A DNA stretch of 64,000 nucleotides from Symbiodinium natans (GCA_905221605.1 CAJNDS010000177.1:87501-151500), one strand, 5' to 3'; shown: positions 20,201 to 27,690, counted from the stretch's first letter. Numbers and translations are program-made. The notes: generated by a model not told the origin, from the sequence alone.

Positions 20201-20822
20201 AGAGGACCAACTCAGGAGTCACCGCTGTCTTTGACCCTCCGGTGTCCGTGCTTTGTGCCATCGTGGACAGCTCCGTGGACTTTGCCGCTGGCTGGACATT
20301 GAGCCAGGGGAGCTCCATTGACTCCGCCTTCGCGCAGTCTGTGCCTTGGGTTTAGGGTTTTGGGTTTAGGATTTTGGGTTTAGGGTTTAGGGTTTAGAGT
20401 TTAGGGTTTAGAGTTTAGGGTCTGGGGCTTGGTTTAGAGACAGCAAGAACCTTTCTTGAAGGCTCATGGATACTTAGAAGTAGGGTTATAAGTCCCCGAA
20501 CTAAGGTCGCAACCATCGTTCCCCTACTTATAACTTACAACCCTACTTAGAAGTACCCATGAACCTCCAACTAAAATCCGCCCAGTAGACCTTATGCTAC
20601 TACCATCCTTTTTCTGGACCAGCAGCTTTCCCAACAATCCTAAAACCTTAAACCCTAAACCCTAAACCCTCGACCCTGAACCCTAAACCCTAAACCCTAA
20701 ACCCAAACTTTCTCAAAGATCCTGTTCTTAAAGATTCTGTCCGCGCCCAGGTTTCGGGATCCCTGGTTGCCTTCGGCAGTGCCCACAAAAGCAGGTCGGC
20801 TCCTGTGACCTACCGGCTCTTA
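11154..20822 (+). CDS. large cysteine-rich, probably secreted or surface protein (multi-exon)
   Basis: A series of + strand exons with a shared cysteine-rich character and no convincing stop between them: about 11154-11230, 11714-11775, 11937-11998, 12442-12593, 12712-12976, 14416-14482, 15134-15201, 15534-15636, 16835-16908, 17920-17967, 18520-18641, 18829-19232, 19447-19534, 19726-19785, 20202-20349 and 20751-20822. Several joins keep phase, for instance 12593/12712 and 19232/19447. Patterns such as CRATNCQAFQFGCSNSC resemble PAN/Apple-type modules that bind protein or carbohydrate outside the cell; that is inference from cysteine spacing only. Neither the signal peptide exon nor the true ends were found. 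It may be more than one gene. Confidence 0.5.
11603..11707 (-). repeat. (CCCTAAA)n array
   Basis: About fifteen units ending a few bases before the acceptor of the next exon. Confidence 0.92.
11714..11775 (+). CDS. exon of the Cys-rich gene (Cys-helix motif)
   Basis: After GTCGCAG it reads ACLAACQGFQDCQVIQQSG. The C-x3-C-x5-C spacing is like the helix of PAN/Apple modules and repeats the style of the exon at 12712 (CSALCRATNCQAFQF). A GC donor probably ends it. Confidence 0.5.
11780..11915 (-). repeat. (CCCTAAA)n array (polarity exception)
   Basis: Follows an exon directly but is in CCCTAAA sense, one of few exceptions to the exon-then-TTTAGGG order. Confidence 0.9.
12000..12097 (+). repeat. 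(TTTAGGG)n array
   Basis: About fourteen units following the exon-like island at 11937-11998. Confidence 0.92.
12442..12976 (+). CDS. two exons encoding a PAN/Apple-like Cys-rich module
   Basis: Exon one (12442-12593) reads YHCNTFCLLLRDCGTHADTA, continues to SVDLSKCYE and stops at a GT donor. Exon two starts at 12712 after CTGGCCCAG and completes the split glycine codon to give GYAGDGQVLDDFTCTEASYC, then CSALCRATNCQAFQFGCSNS and STCSSIYWRR. At least fourteen cysteines in about 130 residues indicate disulfide bonding, so secretion is likely. The spacing of paired Cys around a short helix followed by QAFQF is PAN/Apple-like. It is confidently coding; the family name is tentative. Confidence 0.65.
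13000..14280. other. intron-like stretch with few coding signs
   Basis: Contains a GTTAGGG-rich degenerate block (13570-13760), the right ends of a family 2 element (about 13978) and a family 1 element (about 14070), and a C run at 14190. One island (13125-13255) can be read NRSETEVSLALGRTAAYSPQ with later cysteines and might be an exon of the Cys-rich gene, but two frames compete. Confidence 0.35.
14280..14356 (-). repeat. (CCCTAAA)n array
   Basis: Eleven units upstream of the exon at 14416. Confidence 0.92.
14416..14482 (+). CDS. exon of the Cys-rich gene
   Basis: Reads NSGHGVYSTDQGCAAQGLLG up to a GT donor that runs into a TTTAGGG array (14483-14515). The GVYSTDQGC wording fits the extracellular Cys-rich style of its neighbours. 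Confidence 0.5.
15134..15201 (+). CDS. exon in the Cys-rich gene region
   Basis: After GGCTCAG it reads EAILAEAICMQGFSTRPPRW and NL, with a GT donor. CCCTAAA lies on its left. Confidence 0.45.
15365..15509 (+). repeat. (TTTAGGG)n array
   Basis: About twenty units lying before an exon, a polarity exception. Confidence 0.92.
15534..15636 (+). CDS. exon of the Cys-rich gene (CPSGF motif)
   Basis: After CTCCCCAG one frame reads SVRSAWGIDNMTLSCPSGFL and PVACTWDALRGFCN before a TGA. The CPSGFxPVxC pattern recalls V-shaped Cys/His-rich modules, which is inference. A second frame stays open through the duplicated copy at 15901, so the frame is not settled. Its last bases are duplicated downstream (see findings). 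Confidence 0.5.
15640..15698 (+). repeat. telomeric insertion between duplicated exon ends
   Basis: About eight TTTAGGG/TTTGGGG units lie between two copies of the exon segment GGGACGCTCTAAGG. Confidence 0.85.
15724..15900. mobile_element. family 3 element inside the duplicated exon copy
   Basis: Begins CTGGTTCTTACTGGGGAATG. The right end is not the standard one but stops at TTAATTAAGG, where the interrupted exon copy resumes. Confidence 0.5.
16835..16908 (+). CDS. exon of the Cys-rich gene
   Basis: Reads CLRGNCLQNSWSVGEPCTGL and NEFPPTFS, ending at a GC donor (TTTTCG|GCTCC). The first codons may belong to the preceding intron. Four cysteines fit the gene's style. Confidence 0.5.
16941..17030 (+). 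repeat. (TTTAGGG)n array
   Basis: About thirteen perfect units following the exon at 16835-16908. Confidence 0.93.
17466..17558 (+). CDS. probable exon, frame ambiguous
   Basis: A GC-rich island between an AG (GGACCAG) and a GT donor (TCGAG|GTCAAAG). All three frames are open; candidates include VLVAGTGPIVGAIDPHAVGG and YWLPVPGPSWALSTPMLWEA. Position and splice signals suggest an exon, but the frame is undecided. Confidence 0.35.
17920..17967 (+). CDS. 48-nt exon of the Cys-rich gene
   Basis: Between CTCGCCAG and a GT donor; reads ADGHLVCTRDIDSGGL. CCCTAAA on the left and TTTAGGG on the right. Confidence 0.5.
18400..18458. repeat. (CAT/ATC)n microsatellite
   Basis: A run of CAT triplets with a few variants. 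It yields a poly-histidine string in one frame, which is not taken as real protein. Confidence 0.9.
18520..18641 (+). CDS. exon of the Cys-rich gene
   Basis: After AACCCAG it reads LGAFVRMSWNIGARISAICL, then PTTGTVLEYSLFNTRDSLL before a stop; a non-GT (GA) donor is likely (CTCCTG|GATTGA). Clear coding character. Confidence 0.55.
18829..19232 (+). CDS. large exon of the Cys-rich gene, second PAN-like module
   Basis: The longest exon of this gene (404 nt), opening after ACGACAG. It reads GAGSAAESEARYCGWAKTHI, then NMSECQGLADCAEVCTACSV, then ARCYFQGDTL and RCGPERFLRGVSFFQ. The CxxxCxxCxxC cluster followed by an aromatic IYFYLG strand parallels the module at 12712. It ends in phase 0 at TTTCAG|GCTTGG, a GC donor, and joins in frame to 19447. 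Confidence 0.65.
19235..19340. mobile_element. family 4 element at a splice donor
   Basis: TTGGTATCTCAGAGGTATCC, GGTTTCCTTTGTAGAAGTAG and GGGTACCCTTATTATGACAC follow the family 4 order and start two bases after the exon end at 19232. Confidence 0.45.
19447..19785 (+). CDS. two exons of the Cys-rich gene
   Basis: Exon 19447-19534 (after AGCAG) reads DSLCTELVVPSTLVASAYKD and PWDGQQNPS and ends at a GT donor in phase 1. Exon two opens at 19726 after CGACAG and, in the matching phase, reads WDQLHPQSWLVEDSIQIRS before a stop at 19786, so its donor lies just upstream. Phase agreement across 19232, 19447 and 19726 is the best evidence for one continuous gene. Confidence 0.6.
19557..19665 (+). repeat. 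(TTTAGGG)n array
   Basis: About fifteen units inside the intron between 19534 and 19726. Confidence 0.92.
19964..20072. mobile_element. family 2 element copy
   Basis: TTAGGATGT...GGTCCTTAATAGGGACT on the left and CAAGGACTGCTAGTATAGGG with AACTTCCCAAC on the right. Confidence 0.6.
20079..20201. mobile_element. family 1 element with near-perfect ends
   Basis: The left end is ACTTGGAGGTTCATGGGTAC and the right end is GTACCCATGAACCTCCAAGT followed by AG. The end AG is the acceptor of the next exon (GAGGACCAAC). Confidence 0.8.
20202..20349 (+). CDS. exon of the Cys-rich gene
   Basis: Begins right after the family 1 element. Reads TNSGVTAVFDPPVSVLCAIV, then DSSVDFAAGWTLSQGSSIDS and AFAQSVPW, followed by TTTAGGG. 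Clear coding composition. Confidence 0.6.
20461..20573. mobile_element. family 1 element copy
   Basis: Left TGAAGGCTCATGGATACTTA, right AAGTACCCATGAACCTCCAA. The interior has the usual GGGTTATAAG motifs. Confidence 0.65.
20751..20822 (+). CDS. exon of the Cys-rich gene ending at a duplicated site
   Basis: After CGCCCAG it reads VSGSLVAFGSAHKSRSAPVT and YRL. Its last 16 bases recur at 20855-20870 beyond a short telomeric insertion. Confidence 0.55.
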
Positions 20823-20874
20823 TTTAGGGTTTAGGGTTTAGGGTTCAGGGCTTTTGACCTACCAGCTCTTCGCA

Positions 20875-21386
20875 GGGAATGAAGGACTTAGAATAGGTAC
20901 TTAAGGGTTATATTCATATATGTATATATATAGAGAGAGAGAGGGTGATAAACAGGTAGCCTTGGCAATCCTTTAAAGGGTCTATTTAGGGAATGAAGGA
21001 CTTAGGTACACTTGTCCTCAAAAGGGCATACATACGTACATATATATATATATCACATATATATAGGTATATATACATGGGATCCTTTAGGGAATGATGA
21101 ACCCTAAACCCTTTTTCTTCTACTCCATGAAATGGTATGTATAGGGGATACATAGGTACCCTTTCTTAATCCCTCTAAAAAGGGTGTATGTAAAAAAGGT
21201 ATATGTCTATACATATATATATATATATGTTTCTATATATGTATATGTATGTTTTTTTTATTTATTTCTATATTTATTTAAATGCATATAGGAGGGCACC
21301 TAAGGTGCCTCTTTTTCAATCCCTTAAAGTGCATTTAGAGGGGGAACAAAAACATACATTCCCTCGTTTTTCTGGTCAAGAGCCAG
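20875..21386. mobile_element. family 3-type elements with AT-rich tandem repeats
   Basis: GGGAATGAAGGACTTAG occurs at 20875 and about 20990, with a third start at about 21090. They are separated by TATATA-rich and GAGA-rich runs. The right end near 21386 reads CAAGAGCCAG, like the usual family 3 end AAGAACCAG. Probably two or three nested or tandem copies. Confidence 0.5.
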
Positions 21387-21731
21387 TAAGGTGATGGTGC
21401 GGGGAGCCACTGCCACTCTACGTGGCTGGGTGGGACGTGGCCGATCTTTTTTCCATTTATTTTGCCACCTTGGGTGTAAGAGGACTGTAAGAACTGTAGT
21501 TGCACACTGTTTCCTCAGAGCACGCAGACACTAAACCCTGAACCCCAAACCCTAAAGCCCCAAACCCTAAAGCCCCAAACCCCAAACCCCAAACCCCAAA
21601 CCCCAAACCCCAAACCCTAAACCCCAAACCCCAAACCCCAAACCCCAAACCCTAAACCCTATCATGCGGCCCACCCAAGGTGGCACCATGCTGCTGGCAT
21701 GTGCCCTGAGCGTCTGCCCCAAAGACTCTAG
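21387..21731 (+). CDS. two short exons, product unknown
   Basis: Exon 21387-21429 reads KVMVRGATATLRGW to a GT donor. Exon 21680-21731 (after CCCAAG) reads GTMLLACALSVCPKDS and ends TCTAG|GTCGGCC. It is not known whether these belong to the Cys-rich gene or start a new one. Confidence 0.4.
21535..21662 (-). repeat. (CCCCAAA/CCCTAAA)n array
   Basis: About eighteen units dominated by the CCCCAAA variant. Minus-strand frames here encode GFGVWGL-type repeats that are artefacts of the array. Confidence 0.9.
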
Positions 21732-21902
21732 GTCGGCCGTTTGGGACATGTCTTAGAGGGTTTAGGGTTATGGGGACACTTTACATTTTCCTTTTTTTGG
21801 GGGCTTAAGAGGATCATATCCAGGAATACTTTTCAGGAATCTTTGGGAAGATTTTCCCTTGTTGAGGCTGAAGAGGATCATATTCAGGAGCATTTTGTCA
21901 GG
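21732..21902. mobile_element. family 7 element starting at a splice donor
   Basis: Begins GTCGGCCGTTTGGGACATGT exactly at the exon end. A copy with the same start (GCCGTTTGGGACATGT) lies at the donor at 61945. The interior has two copies of AGAGGATCATAT-CAGGA. Confidence 0.5.
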
Positions 21903-21991
21903 AAAACCCTAAACCCTAAACCCTAAACCCTAAACCCTAGTTCTCAGAGGCTTTTCAGGGCCCCTCCTAGGACTCCATCTACCTCCCGCAG

Positions 21992-22040
21992 CTCCTGGCG
22001 GGTGCGATGGCGTCCGTAACCTGGAGGTCAACATGAGGGG
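21992..22040 (+). CDS. short exon, product unknown
   Basis: After CTCCCGCAG one frame reads PGGCDGVRNLEVNMRG. It is followed by TTGAGGG/TTTAGGG variants. Confidence 0.35.
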
Positions 22041-22519
22041 CTCTTAGGGTCTAGGGTTGAGGGTTGAGGGTTCAGGGTTGAAGGTTTAGGGTTTAGGGTT
22101 TAGGGTTTTAATTCAGGGTTGAGGAGTTTTGGTGGTTTTTGGGGAGGGGGGTGGGAGGGGGTTGGGGCTGAGGGATACGGAATGGAATTTAAGGAGGTAA
22201 GCTCCTTGGGCATTGTATGCTTCCCTGGTTGGGTTTAGGAAGATCTTGCTTGGAATCTCTTTTCGGAGGTGTTGGTGTCGATATTGTCTATCACGTACGT
22301 CTGGAGTTTCTTTGGGTAGGTCTCGTGTCTTCGTGACTCAATATGAAGATTAAAAAAACGGTTGTAGAGATCTGGCCACTTTACTTGCTGTTGGTTAGCA
22401 GGGAATGAGTGACTTAGGGCCCTACATACACCCTTTAACAGATTATATAGGGTACCTTAGAACCCTAAGCCCTTAGCCCGAAGCCCTAAGTCCTAATGCT
22501 AGCCAACAGTAAGCTTAAG

Positions 22520-22866
22520 GTCCTTGGACTCCGTCAGCACATGATCGACTTCCACGGCAGTCCGGTGAGATCGGAAGACGAACGCCAAGTGGCTCAGTCG
22601 TACGCCTTCGTCATGGTGGTCAAGGCTGGCTGGGAGTATTCGAGGCTTATAAGGAACATGTATCCCTAAACCTTAAACCCTAAAACCTAAACCCTAAACC
22701 CCAATAAAACCGCAAGGTACAGTAAAGCTCTAAGACTGAACTGCTCAGATTGTGGTGTCCACGCCGGCGGACGTGGGCTCCTACTTGAACGCTGCAGCGC
22801 TTCTCAAGCACATGCGCTATCACTTGGCCGTCCTCACAGAAGCACTCCAAGAGCGTCTCATCCCAA
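22520..22866 (+). CDS. two exons of an unidentified intracellular-looking protein
   Basis: Exon 22520-22644 reads VLGLRQHMIDFHGSPVRSED, then ERQVAQSYAFVMVVKAGWEY, ending at a GC donor. Exon 22749-22866 reads IVVSTPADVGSYLNAAALLK, then HMRYHLAVLTEALQERLIP, ending at a GT donor. Both have clean, helix-rich coding composition. Phase across the join is not resolved. No domain was recognised. Confidence 0.55.
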
Positions 22867-23604
22867 GTACAGTTTAGGGGTTAGGGTAAGTTTAGGGGTA
22901 AGGGTTTCTGCTCCCACTCTTAAGCTTCTTAGAGAGTATGCTTATGTTCTTTATTGAGGGAATCGTTTTTAATCTAGAAGTTGCGTTCCATTTGACTTGC
23001 TTCTTCTTCCTTGAGCTCCCTCCGTCTCTCTCTGCCTCTGCCTTTGGTCGCTCCATCTCTCAACCCCTGGCAAAGTTACAGCCCCTAAGCTTTCAACCCT
23101 AAACCCTGAACCCGAAATCCGAAACCCCAAACCCTACAGTAGGTTGCTTGCAACAGGACCGACGACTAACCGGAGCCTTGACTCGAAGCCAAAGCCCTAC
23201 TAGAAGCCAAAAAGCCCTTCCCTAGTATAAGCCCAAAAACCCAAAGCCGTCAGACCCAAACCCTGAACCCTTCAGACCCTAAACCCTAAAGCCTAAACCT
23301 TAAACACTAAACCCTAAACCCTAGACCTTAAGCCCTAAACCCTAAACCCTAAACCCTACCCTTGAAACCACACACCCTCATCATCCTTCAACCCTGGTAA
23401 AAGCTCTCAAGCCCTTCGAAGCCTTCGACCCCTAGAAACCCTTCAAACCCTGAGCCCTCCAAGACCCTGTGCGGTTTAGGGTTCGGGGTTCAGGGTTCAG
23501 GGTTCAGGGTTTAGGGTTTAGGGTTTAGGGTTTAGGGTCCCTAAACCTCTCAAACCTTCAAGAGCGGAAGCCCGAGGCTTCACTCCCTTCCCTTCACGGT
23601 CCAG

Positions 23605-23642
23605 CAGCTCAGCACCTTCACAGAGCACGTCTCTGTCCCCTG
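23605..23642 (+). CDS. 38-nt exon, product unknown
   Basis: Between CGGTCCAG and a GT donor that is also the start of a family 4 element; reads QLSTFTEHVSVP. Confidence 0.4.
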
Positions 23643-23732
23643 GTGGCCCAGTGGTGCCCTTTGCCCCTATTTTAGGGTTTCAGATTTCCTTCTAAAGTAG
23701 CCAACCCCAAAAGGGTACCCTTATTGCCCTAA
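23640..23732. mobile_element. family 4 element copy
   Basis: Starts CTGGTGGCCCAGTGGTGCCC, has CCAACCCCAAAAGGGTACCC, and runs into a CCCTAAA array (23735-23822). Confidence 0.55.
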
Positions 23733-23877
23733 ACCCTAAACCCTACACCCTAAACCCTAAACCCTGAACCCTAAACCCTGAACCCTGAACCCTAAACCCT
23801 AAACCCTAAACCCTAAACCCTACGGGAGTTTAAGGTTCCTGACTGCACTATACCGGACTAGACCAAGGTCCCCCAAG

Positions 23878-23965
23878 CTCTCCACGCCTTGCCAACCCTG
23901 CCGACTCCCCGGGCATCGACGACGACGCCGATCACTACGAGACCACTGCAGGACGGGTTTTGCAG
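23878..23965 (+). CDS. exon with acidic stretch, product unknown
   Basis: Reads SPRLANPADSPGIDDDADHY and ETTAG. CCCTAAA is to the left and TTTAGGG to the right (23968-24012). Acidic and probably a surface loop. Confidence 0.5.
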
Positions 23966-24323
23966 GGCTGTTTAGGGTTTAGGGTTTAGGGTTTAGGGTT
24001 TAGGGTTTAGGATTACTACTATTTGCTTAAGAAAAAGAAAAAGAACAACAACAATCCTCTTTTTACCCTTACCTTTTATTCGCTTAAGATTCCCCCAGCC
24101 CTAAAGCCACGTGCTTCAGGAGTTGGCTGGTAGTCTTGCAGCTGGGCCAGCACTTGGTTTTCCAAATCCTAAACCTTCAGTCGATCACCCTGAACCAACA
24201 CCTTACACAAACCTCTAAGCCGGCCCTTTTGCGTCCCCAGAGATATAGTGTCTGGCAACCGGTAGCCCGAAACCCTAAACCCTAAACCCTAAACCTTATA
24301 AGACCCGAAGCCTGCAAACTAAG

Positions 24324-24360
24324 AACGACCTGGGCCACAGCGCGTACTTCATCGCGCCTT
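24324..24360 (+). CDS. short exon, product unknown
   Basis: After AACTAAG reads NDLGHSAYFIAP to a GT donor. Upstream is CCCTAAA. Confidence 0.4.
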
Positions 24361-24856
24361 GTACTTTTCAGGAGATCTCTAATGCAGGAAACACAAAAAA
24401 CCCGAATAAAACAATACATAGTACTTGTAATGGAATATTCTAACCTTGTACTATAATAACGTATACGTTCTGATAGTATAGCAGCATATACCCTTATGAT
24501 GGGATTCGGGTTTGGGGCTTAAGGTTTTGAGCCAGTCAACGCTCCGCTGTAGAGCGTAGGACTTTGCGAGAGCATGTCGGAACAGGGTTATAATTGGGTC
24601 GAAGTACCATGAACCTCCAAGTAGACCCTACGCCCGAAATCCTGCATTCTCAGCACTAAGCCCAAAGCCAGAGACAGTGTGTAGAGTGTTGTGCAGGGCT
24701 TGCTCAAGACCTGGAACCACGACAGGGAGTTACAACCTAAATCATAAACCCTAAACCCAAATCTCAAACCTCAAACCTCAAACCTCAAACCCTAAACCCT
24801 AAACCCTAAACCCCAAACCCCAAAACCCCAAAACCCCAAGCCCAAGCCACTACCAA

Positions 24857-24928
24857 GAGATGATTCCTGTGCTCATATCGCCACTCTGGGACATGAACCT
24901 CGAAGATGGTAGTGGGCTCTTGGGAGAC
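24857..24928 (+). CDS. exon, product unknown
   Basis: Reads MIPVLISPLWDMNLEDGSGL and LGDP; the donor is either GT at 24909 or the start of the family 4-like piece at 24929. Good coding character, no family. Confidence 0.45.
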
Positions 24929-24954
24929 CCCGTGGTGCCCTTTTGCGCTTTTAG

Positions 24955-25110
24955 GGTTTGGGGCTTTAGGGTTTAGGGTTTGGTTTAGGGTTTAGGGTTT
25001 AGGGTTTAGGGTTTAGGGTTTAGGGTTCAGGAGTCTAGGGTTCAGGAGTTTAGGGTTTAGGGTTTAGGGTTCAGGAGTCTAGGGTTCAGGAGTTTAGGGT
25101 TAGGGGGTTT
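24955..25110 (+). repeat. (TTTAGGG)n array with GGAGTCTAGGGTTCA sub-repeat
   Basis: After several TTTAGGG units a longer unit of about 45 bases (TTCAGGAGTCTAGGGTTCAG) is repeated twice, a higher-order repeat. Confidence 0.85.
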
Positions 25111-25372
25111 AGGGCTAACCGGCTATCCTCACTGTAAAATGGCGACTGGTCTACCAAGTTTGATAGTTTTGACCTCGCGGAGGTTTGGAGTGCAGGGAGT
25201 GAAAGGGAGTGGTAGGGGTGGCGGAGGGAGAGTGTTGAGGGGGGGGGGGGGGGGGGGGGGGGAATGGATTTCCTGGGTTTGATAAGGTATCGGGTTTAGG
25301 GTTTAGGGGTCAGGGTTTAGGGTTTAGGGTTTAGAGGATTTAGGGGACTTAGTGTGTGATTTGAGCCCATAG

Positions 25373-25452
25373 GCCTTTGTGGGACTTATCGTCCCTATCC
25401 TCGGCTTCATCTGATCCTCGCCATTCTCGCCTTGCTGCGGTTGTACCGGCGC
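25373..25452 (+). CDS. hydrophobic exon candidate
   Basis: After CCCATAG one frame reads AFVGLIVPILGFI then stops; another reads LHLILAILALLRLYRRVF. Both would give a membrane segment. If real, the protein of this region has a membrane anchor near its C-terminus. Confidence 0.35.
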
Positions 25453-25861
25453 GTGTTTCCAGGACCTAGGGTTTAGGGTTTAGAGTTTAGGCTTTAGGGT
25501 TTAGGGTTCAGGGGTTCGGGTTTAGGGGTTTAGGGGTCTAGGGGTTTGGGGGGTTTGGGGTTTGGGGTTTTAGGGACCTTGATAGCCCAGTATTCTGCAA
25601 TCAGGAACCTTAAACTCCCGTCGGGTTTAGGGTTTTAGGTTTTAGGGTTTAGGGTTTAGGGTTTAAAACGGCTCCAGGGTTTAGGGTTTAGGCTTCATGG
25701 TTCAGAGTTTAGTGGCTTAGGGGTTGAATTTAGGGTATATGGTTTAGGATTTAGGGTTTAAGTGTGTAGGGTTTATGTAAGGCTTTATTAGGGTTTTGGG
25801 TTCACGGTTTGAATATTTGCTCTTTTTTTTTTTTTGTGTGTGTGTGTCGTCATTCGCGCAG

Positions 25862-25945
25862 AAAGCTTCAGGTGTAGAGCCGTTCCTCTGTGATGCCCGA
25901 ATCCACGCTGAACTGAAGTCTGCCATGAACTGCCCTGCATTTTAG
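25862..25945 (+). CDS. probable terminal exon, product unknown
   Basis: A strong T-rich tract (13 T, then a GT run) and GCGCAG precede the frame KASGVEPFLCDARIHAELKS, then AMNCPAF and a TAG at 25943-25945. The acceptor is among the best in the window. Likely the end of the 21.4-25.9 kb gene. Confidence 0.5.
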   Translation, partial: KASGVEPFLCDARIHAELKSAMNCPAF

Positions 25946-26199
25946 CCTCTTCGCCCTAACTTAACCCCCGAGATCCAGGCCCCCAAATCAAAGAACCCAC
26001 ACTCTTGCCTAATGAGTGCTTAGGCAAAGGCTCTGAAACCAAGGAATGCAACCCCTAAACCCTAAACCCTAAACTAAACCCTAAACCCCAAACCCTAAAC
26101 TCTAAACCCTAAACCCTAAAACCCTGCTCCCCCCAAGGGCCTCAAGGAGGATGGGCCCCTGGGAGCCTAAACTCGGACCCCAAAGTCCATGCCCCACCC

Positions 26200-26301
26200 A
26201 TAGGGTTTAGGGTTTAGGTTTAGGTTTAGGGTTTAGGGTTTAGGGTTTAGGGTTTAGGGTTAGGGTTTAGGGTTTAGGGTTAGGGTTTAGGGTTTAGGGT
26301 A
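26200..26301 (+). repeat. (TTTAGGG)n / (TTAGGG)n array
   Basis: About fifteen units including several six-base TTAGGG and TTTAGG forms. Confidence 0.9.
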
Positions 26302-26344
26302 CTTAGCAACCCATTAACCAACTATAACTGATTGGGGGCGGCAG

Positions 26345-26582
26345 CTGGCGTCACGGGTGAGACATGGGTTGAGTCTGCTCGCGGAGTGGCAAGATCTTTC
26401 GGTATCGAGCTTGGGAGACGCTTCCCAGCACAGTTTTTTGCAAAGGCAGATGTCAACTGTTCATCCCAAATTAGAAACGTACCTGTGTTATACCAGCAAT
26501 CAGTGCGAAAAGAGCCTTTGGCAACAGGAGGCTCGCAGCAAGGGCCTAGGAACCCTCCAGCCGAGCTGCGACAAACCTTGAG
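26345..26582 (+). CDS. possible exon, two competing frames
   Basis: An island of about 240 bases, open in two + frames. One reads DLSVSSLGDASQHSFLQRQM, YTSNQCEKSLWQQEARSKGL and QPSCDKP then stop; the other reads GVTGETWVESARGVARSFGI and continues past 26600. Splice edges are unclear. It could be a single coding exon or a degenerate gene copy. Confidence 0.35.
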
Positions 26583-26702
26583 CCTCACAAGGGGCACGCT
26601 TTTGGACGCCCAGACAGGCTAGGGCCTGCAAAGCTTGGTTCCTGGCACTCTTGACCCGTAGGATTTCCTAGGGGGGTGGCATAGAAGGGACACACGACCG
26701 GA

Positions 26703-26770
26703 CTCGGACCCTTAGTAGGGATTATAATAGGAGGTACTACAATCCCAATTAAGGGACTCTTAGTATAAGA
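26703..26770. mobile_element. family 2 element core
   Basis: CCCTTAGTAGGGATTATAAT and CAATCCCAATTAAGGGACTC, then TTAGTATAAG. Outer arms are missing or degenerate. Confidence 0.5.
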
Positions 26771-27066
26771 GCGCTGCTGGCTCTGCGAGAGCAGACCTCT
26801 GCGACCACCTGGAGTCGCAATGTGAAGTGGTGGCGAGGGTAAACTGCCCTCGGTGGGGTTGCCGCGTCCAGGTCTTTTCTCATTGCCCGAGGACGCACCG
26901 CGTCTTAGGAGGCGCATTGAAACCTTGGACTGCATTATTGACCGCCAAGCAGGACTATAAGACCGACTGGCCACAGCGTTGTCTTCGTGCCATCGTGCAG
27001 GCCCTGAGGCCCTGCGGGGTAGTGGCACTCACGTGGCACCAATTTGATCCGCCCCAGGATCCCTGA
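26770..27066 (+). CDS. possible exon with Cys/His residues, product unknown
   Basis: Follows the family 2 core. Reads SARADLCDHLESQCEVVARV, NCPRWGCRVQVFSHCPRTHR, then YKTDWPQRCLRAIVQALRPC and ends TGA at 27064. Cys and His spacing (CPRWGCRVQVFSHC) could fit a zinc-binding knuckle such as a TRAF-type finger; inference only. About 97 residues open. Confidence 0.45.
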   Translation, partial: SAAGSARADLCDHLESQCEVVARVNCPRWGCRVQVFSHCPRTHRVLGGALKPWTALLTAKQDYKTDWPQRCLRAIVQALRPCGVVALTWHQFDPPQDP

Positions 27067-27428
27067 GCTTTGAACTTGAACTTGAACTTGAACTTCAGGG
27101 GCTTATAAGTGGGTTAGAACTACACTTGGGGGTTTCGGGTTTAGGGTTTAGGGTTTAGGGTTCTTCCCTTAACCTCCAAGCAGGACAAGTGGAGCAGACG
27201 AAGGACCCCAGGTGGCGTCGTGCTGGGCAAAGCGCTGCAGAGGCGAACTCGGGTTTCGGGTTTAGGGTTTAGGTTTATAGGTTTATAGGGTTTAGGGTCT
27301 ATAAGGTCTAGAGGGTGTAGGGCTTTTAGGGTGTGTAGGGCAAATAGGGGATTTAGGGTGTTTAGGGTTTTTAGGATTCATGGGTTGTTTGGAGTTTTTT
27401 ATGGGTTTCAGGTTCATAGGGTTTGCAG

Positions 27429-27534
27429 GGTTTTTCGGGTTTTGGGCTTGGGATGACCACAAGAAAAGCTACTCTGTGGATGTCGGGGAAAGCAAAAAAC
27501 AGTGGGACTCTTTCATGAGGGGTTCCTATGATAG
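27429..27534 (+). CDS. exon, product unknown
   Basis: After TTTGCAG reads FFGFWAWDDHKKSYSVDVGE and SKKQWDSFMRGSYD, ending at GATAG|GTGAGT, one of the few textbook donors in the window. Charged and aromatic; no family recognised. Confidence 0.5.
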
Positions 27535-27598
27535 GTGAGTTGTGTAGTGTGGGTGCCGATTTGGGGTTTAGGGTTTAGGGTTTGGGGTTGGGGGTCAG

Positions 27599-27690
27599 CT
27601 TGATATGATGCCCGCTGCCAACGAGAATATGATTGTGCAAGGATCACGAAACGACGTAAAAGTCCTCTTGTCTCTGCTCGTCCTTAAAGT
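27599..27690 (+). CDS. exon, product unknown
   Basis: After GGGGTCAG reads LDMMPAANENMIVQGSRNDV and KVLLSLLVLK to a GT donor (CTTAAA|GTGAGA). Very likely the next exon of the 27429 gene, although the phase at the join does not fit unless the first exon ends at TAT|GAT. Confidence 0.5.

Noticed and set aside
21457-21749. Minus-strand proteins of GFGVWGLGF repeats
   Set aside because: They are translations of CCCCAAA/CCCTAAA units, with no independent coding signal.
26585-27028. 147-residue minus-strand frame
   Set aside because: Antisense to an open + strand island with Cys/His pattern. It crosses a family 2 element and is Arg/Pro-rich, as is common for antisense frames in GC-rich exons.
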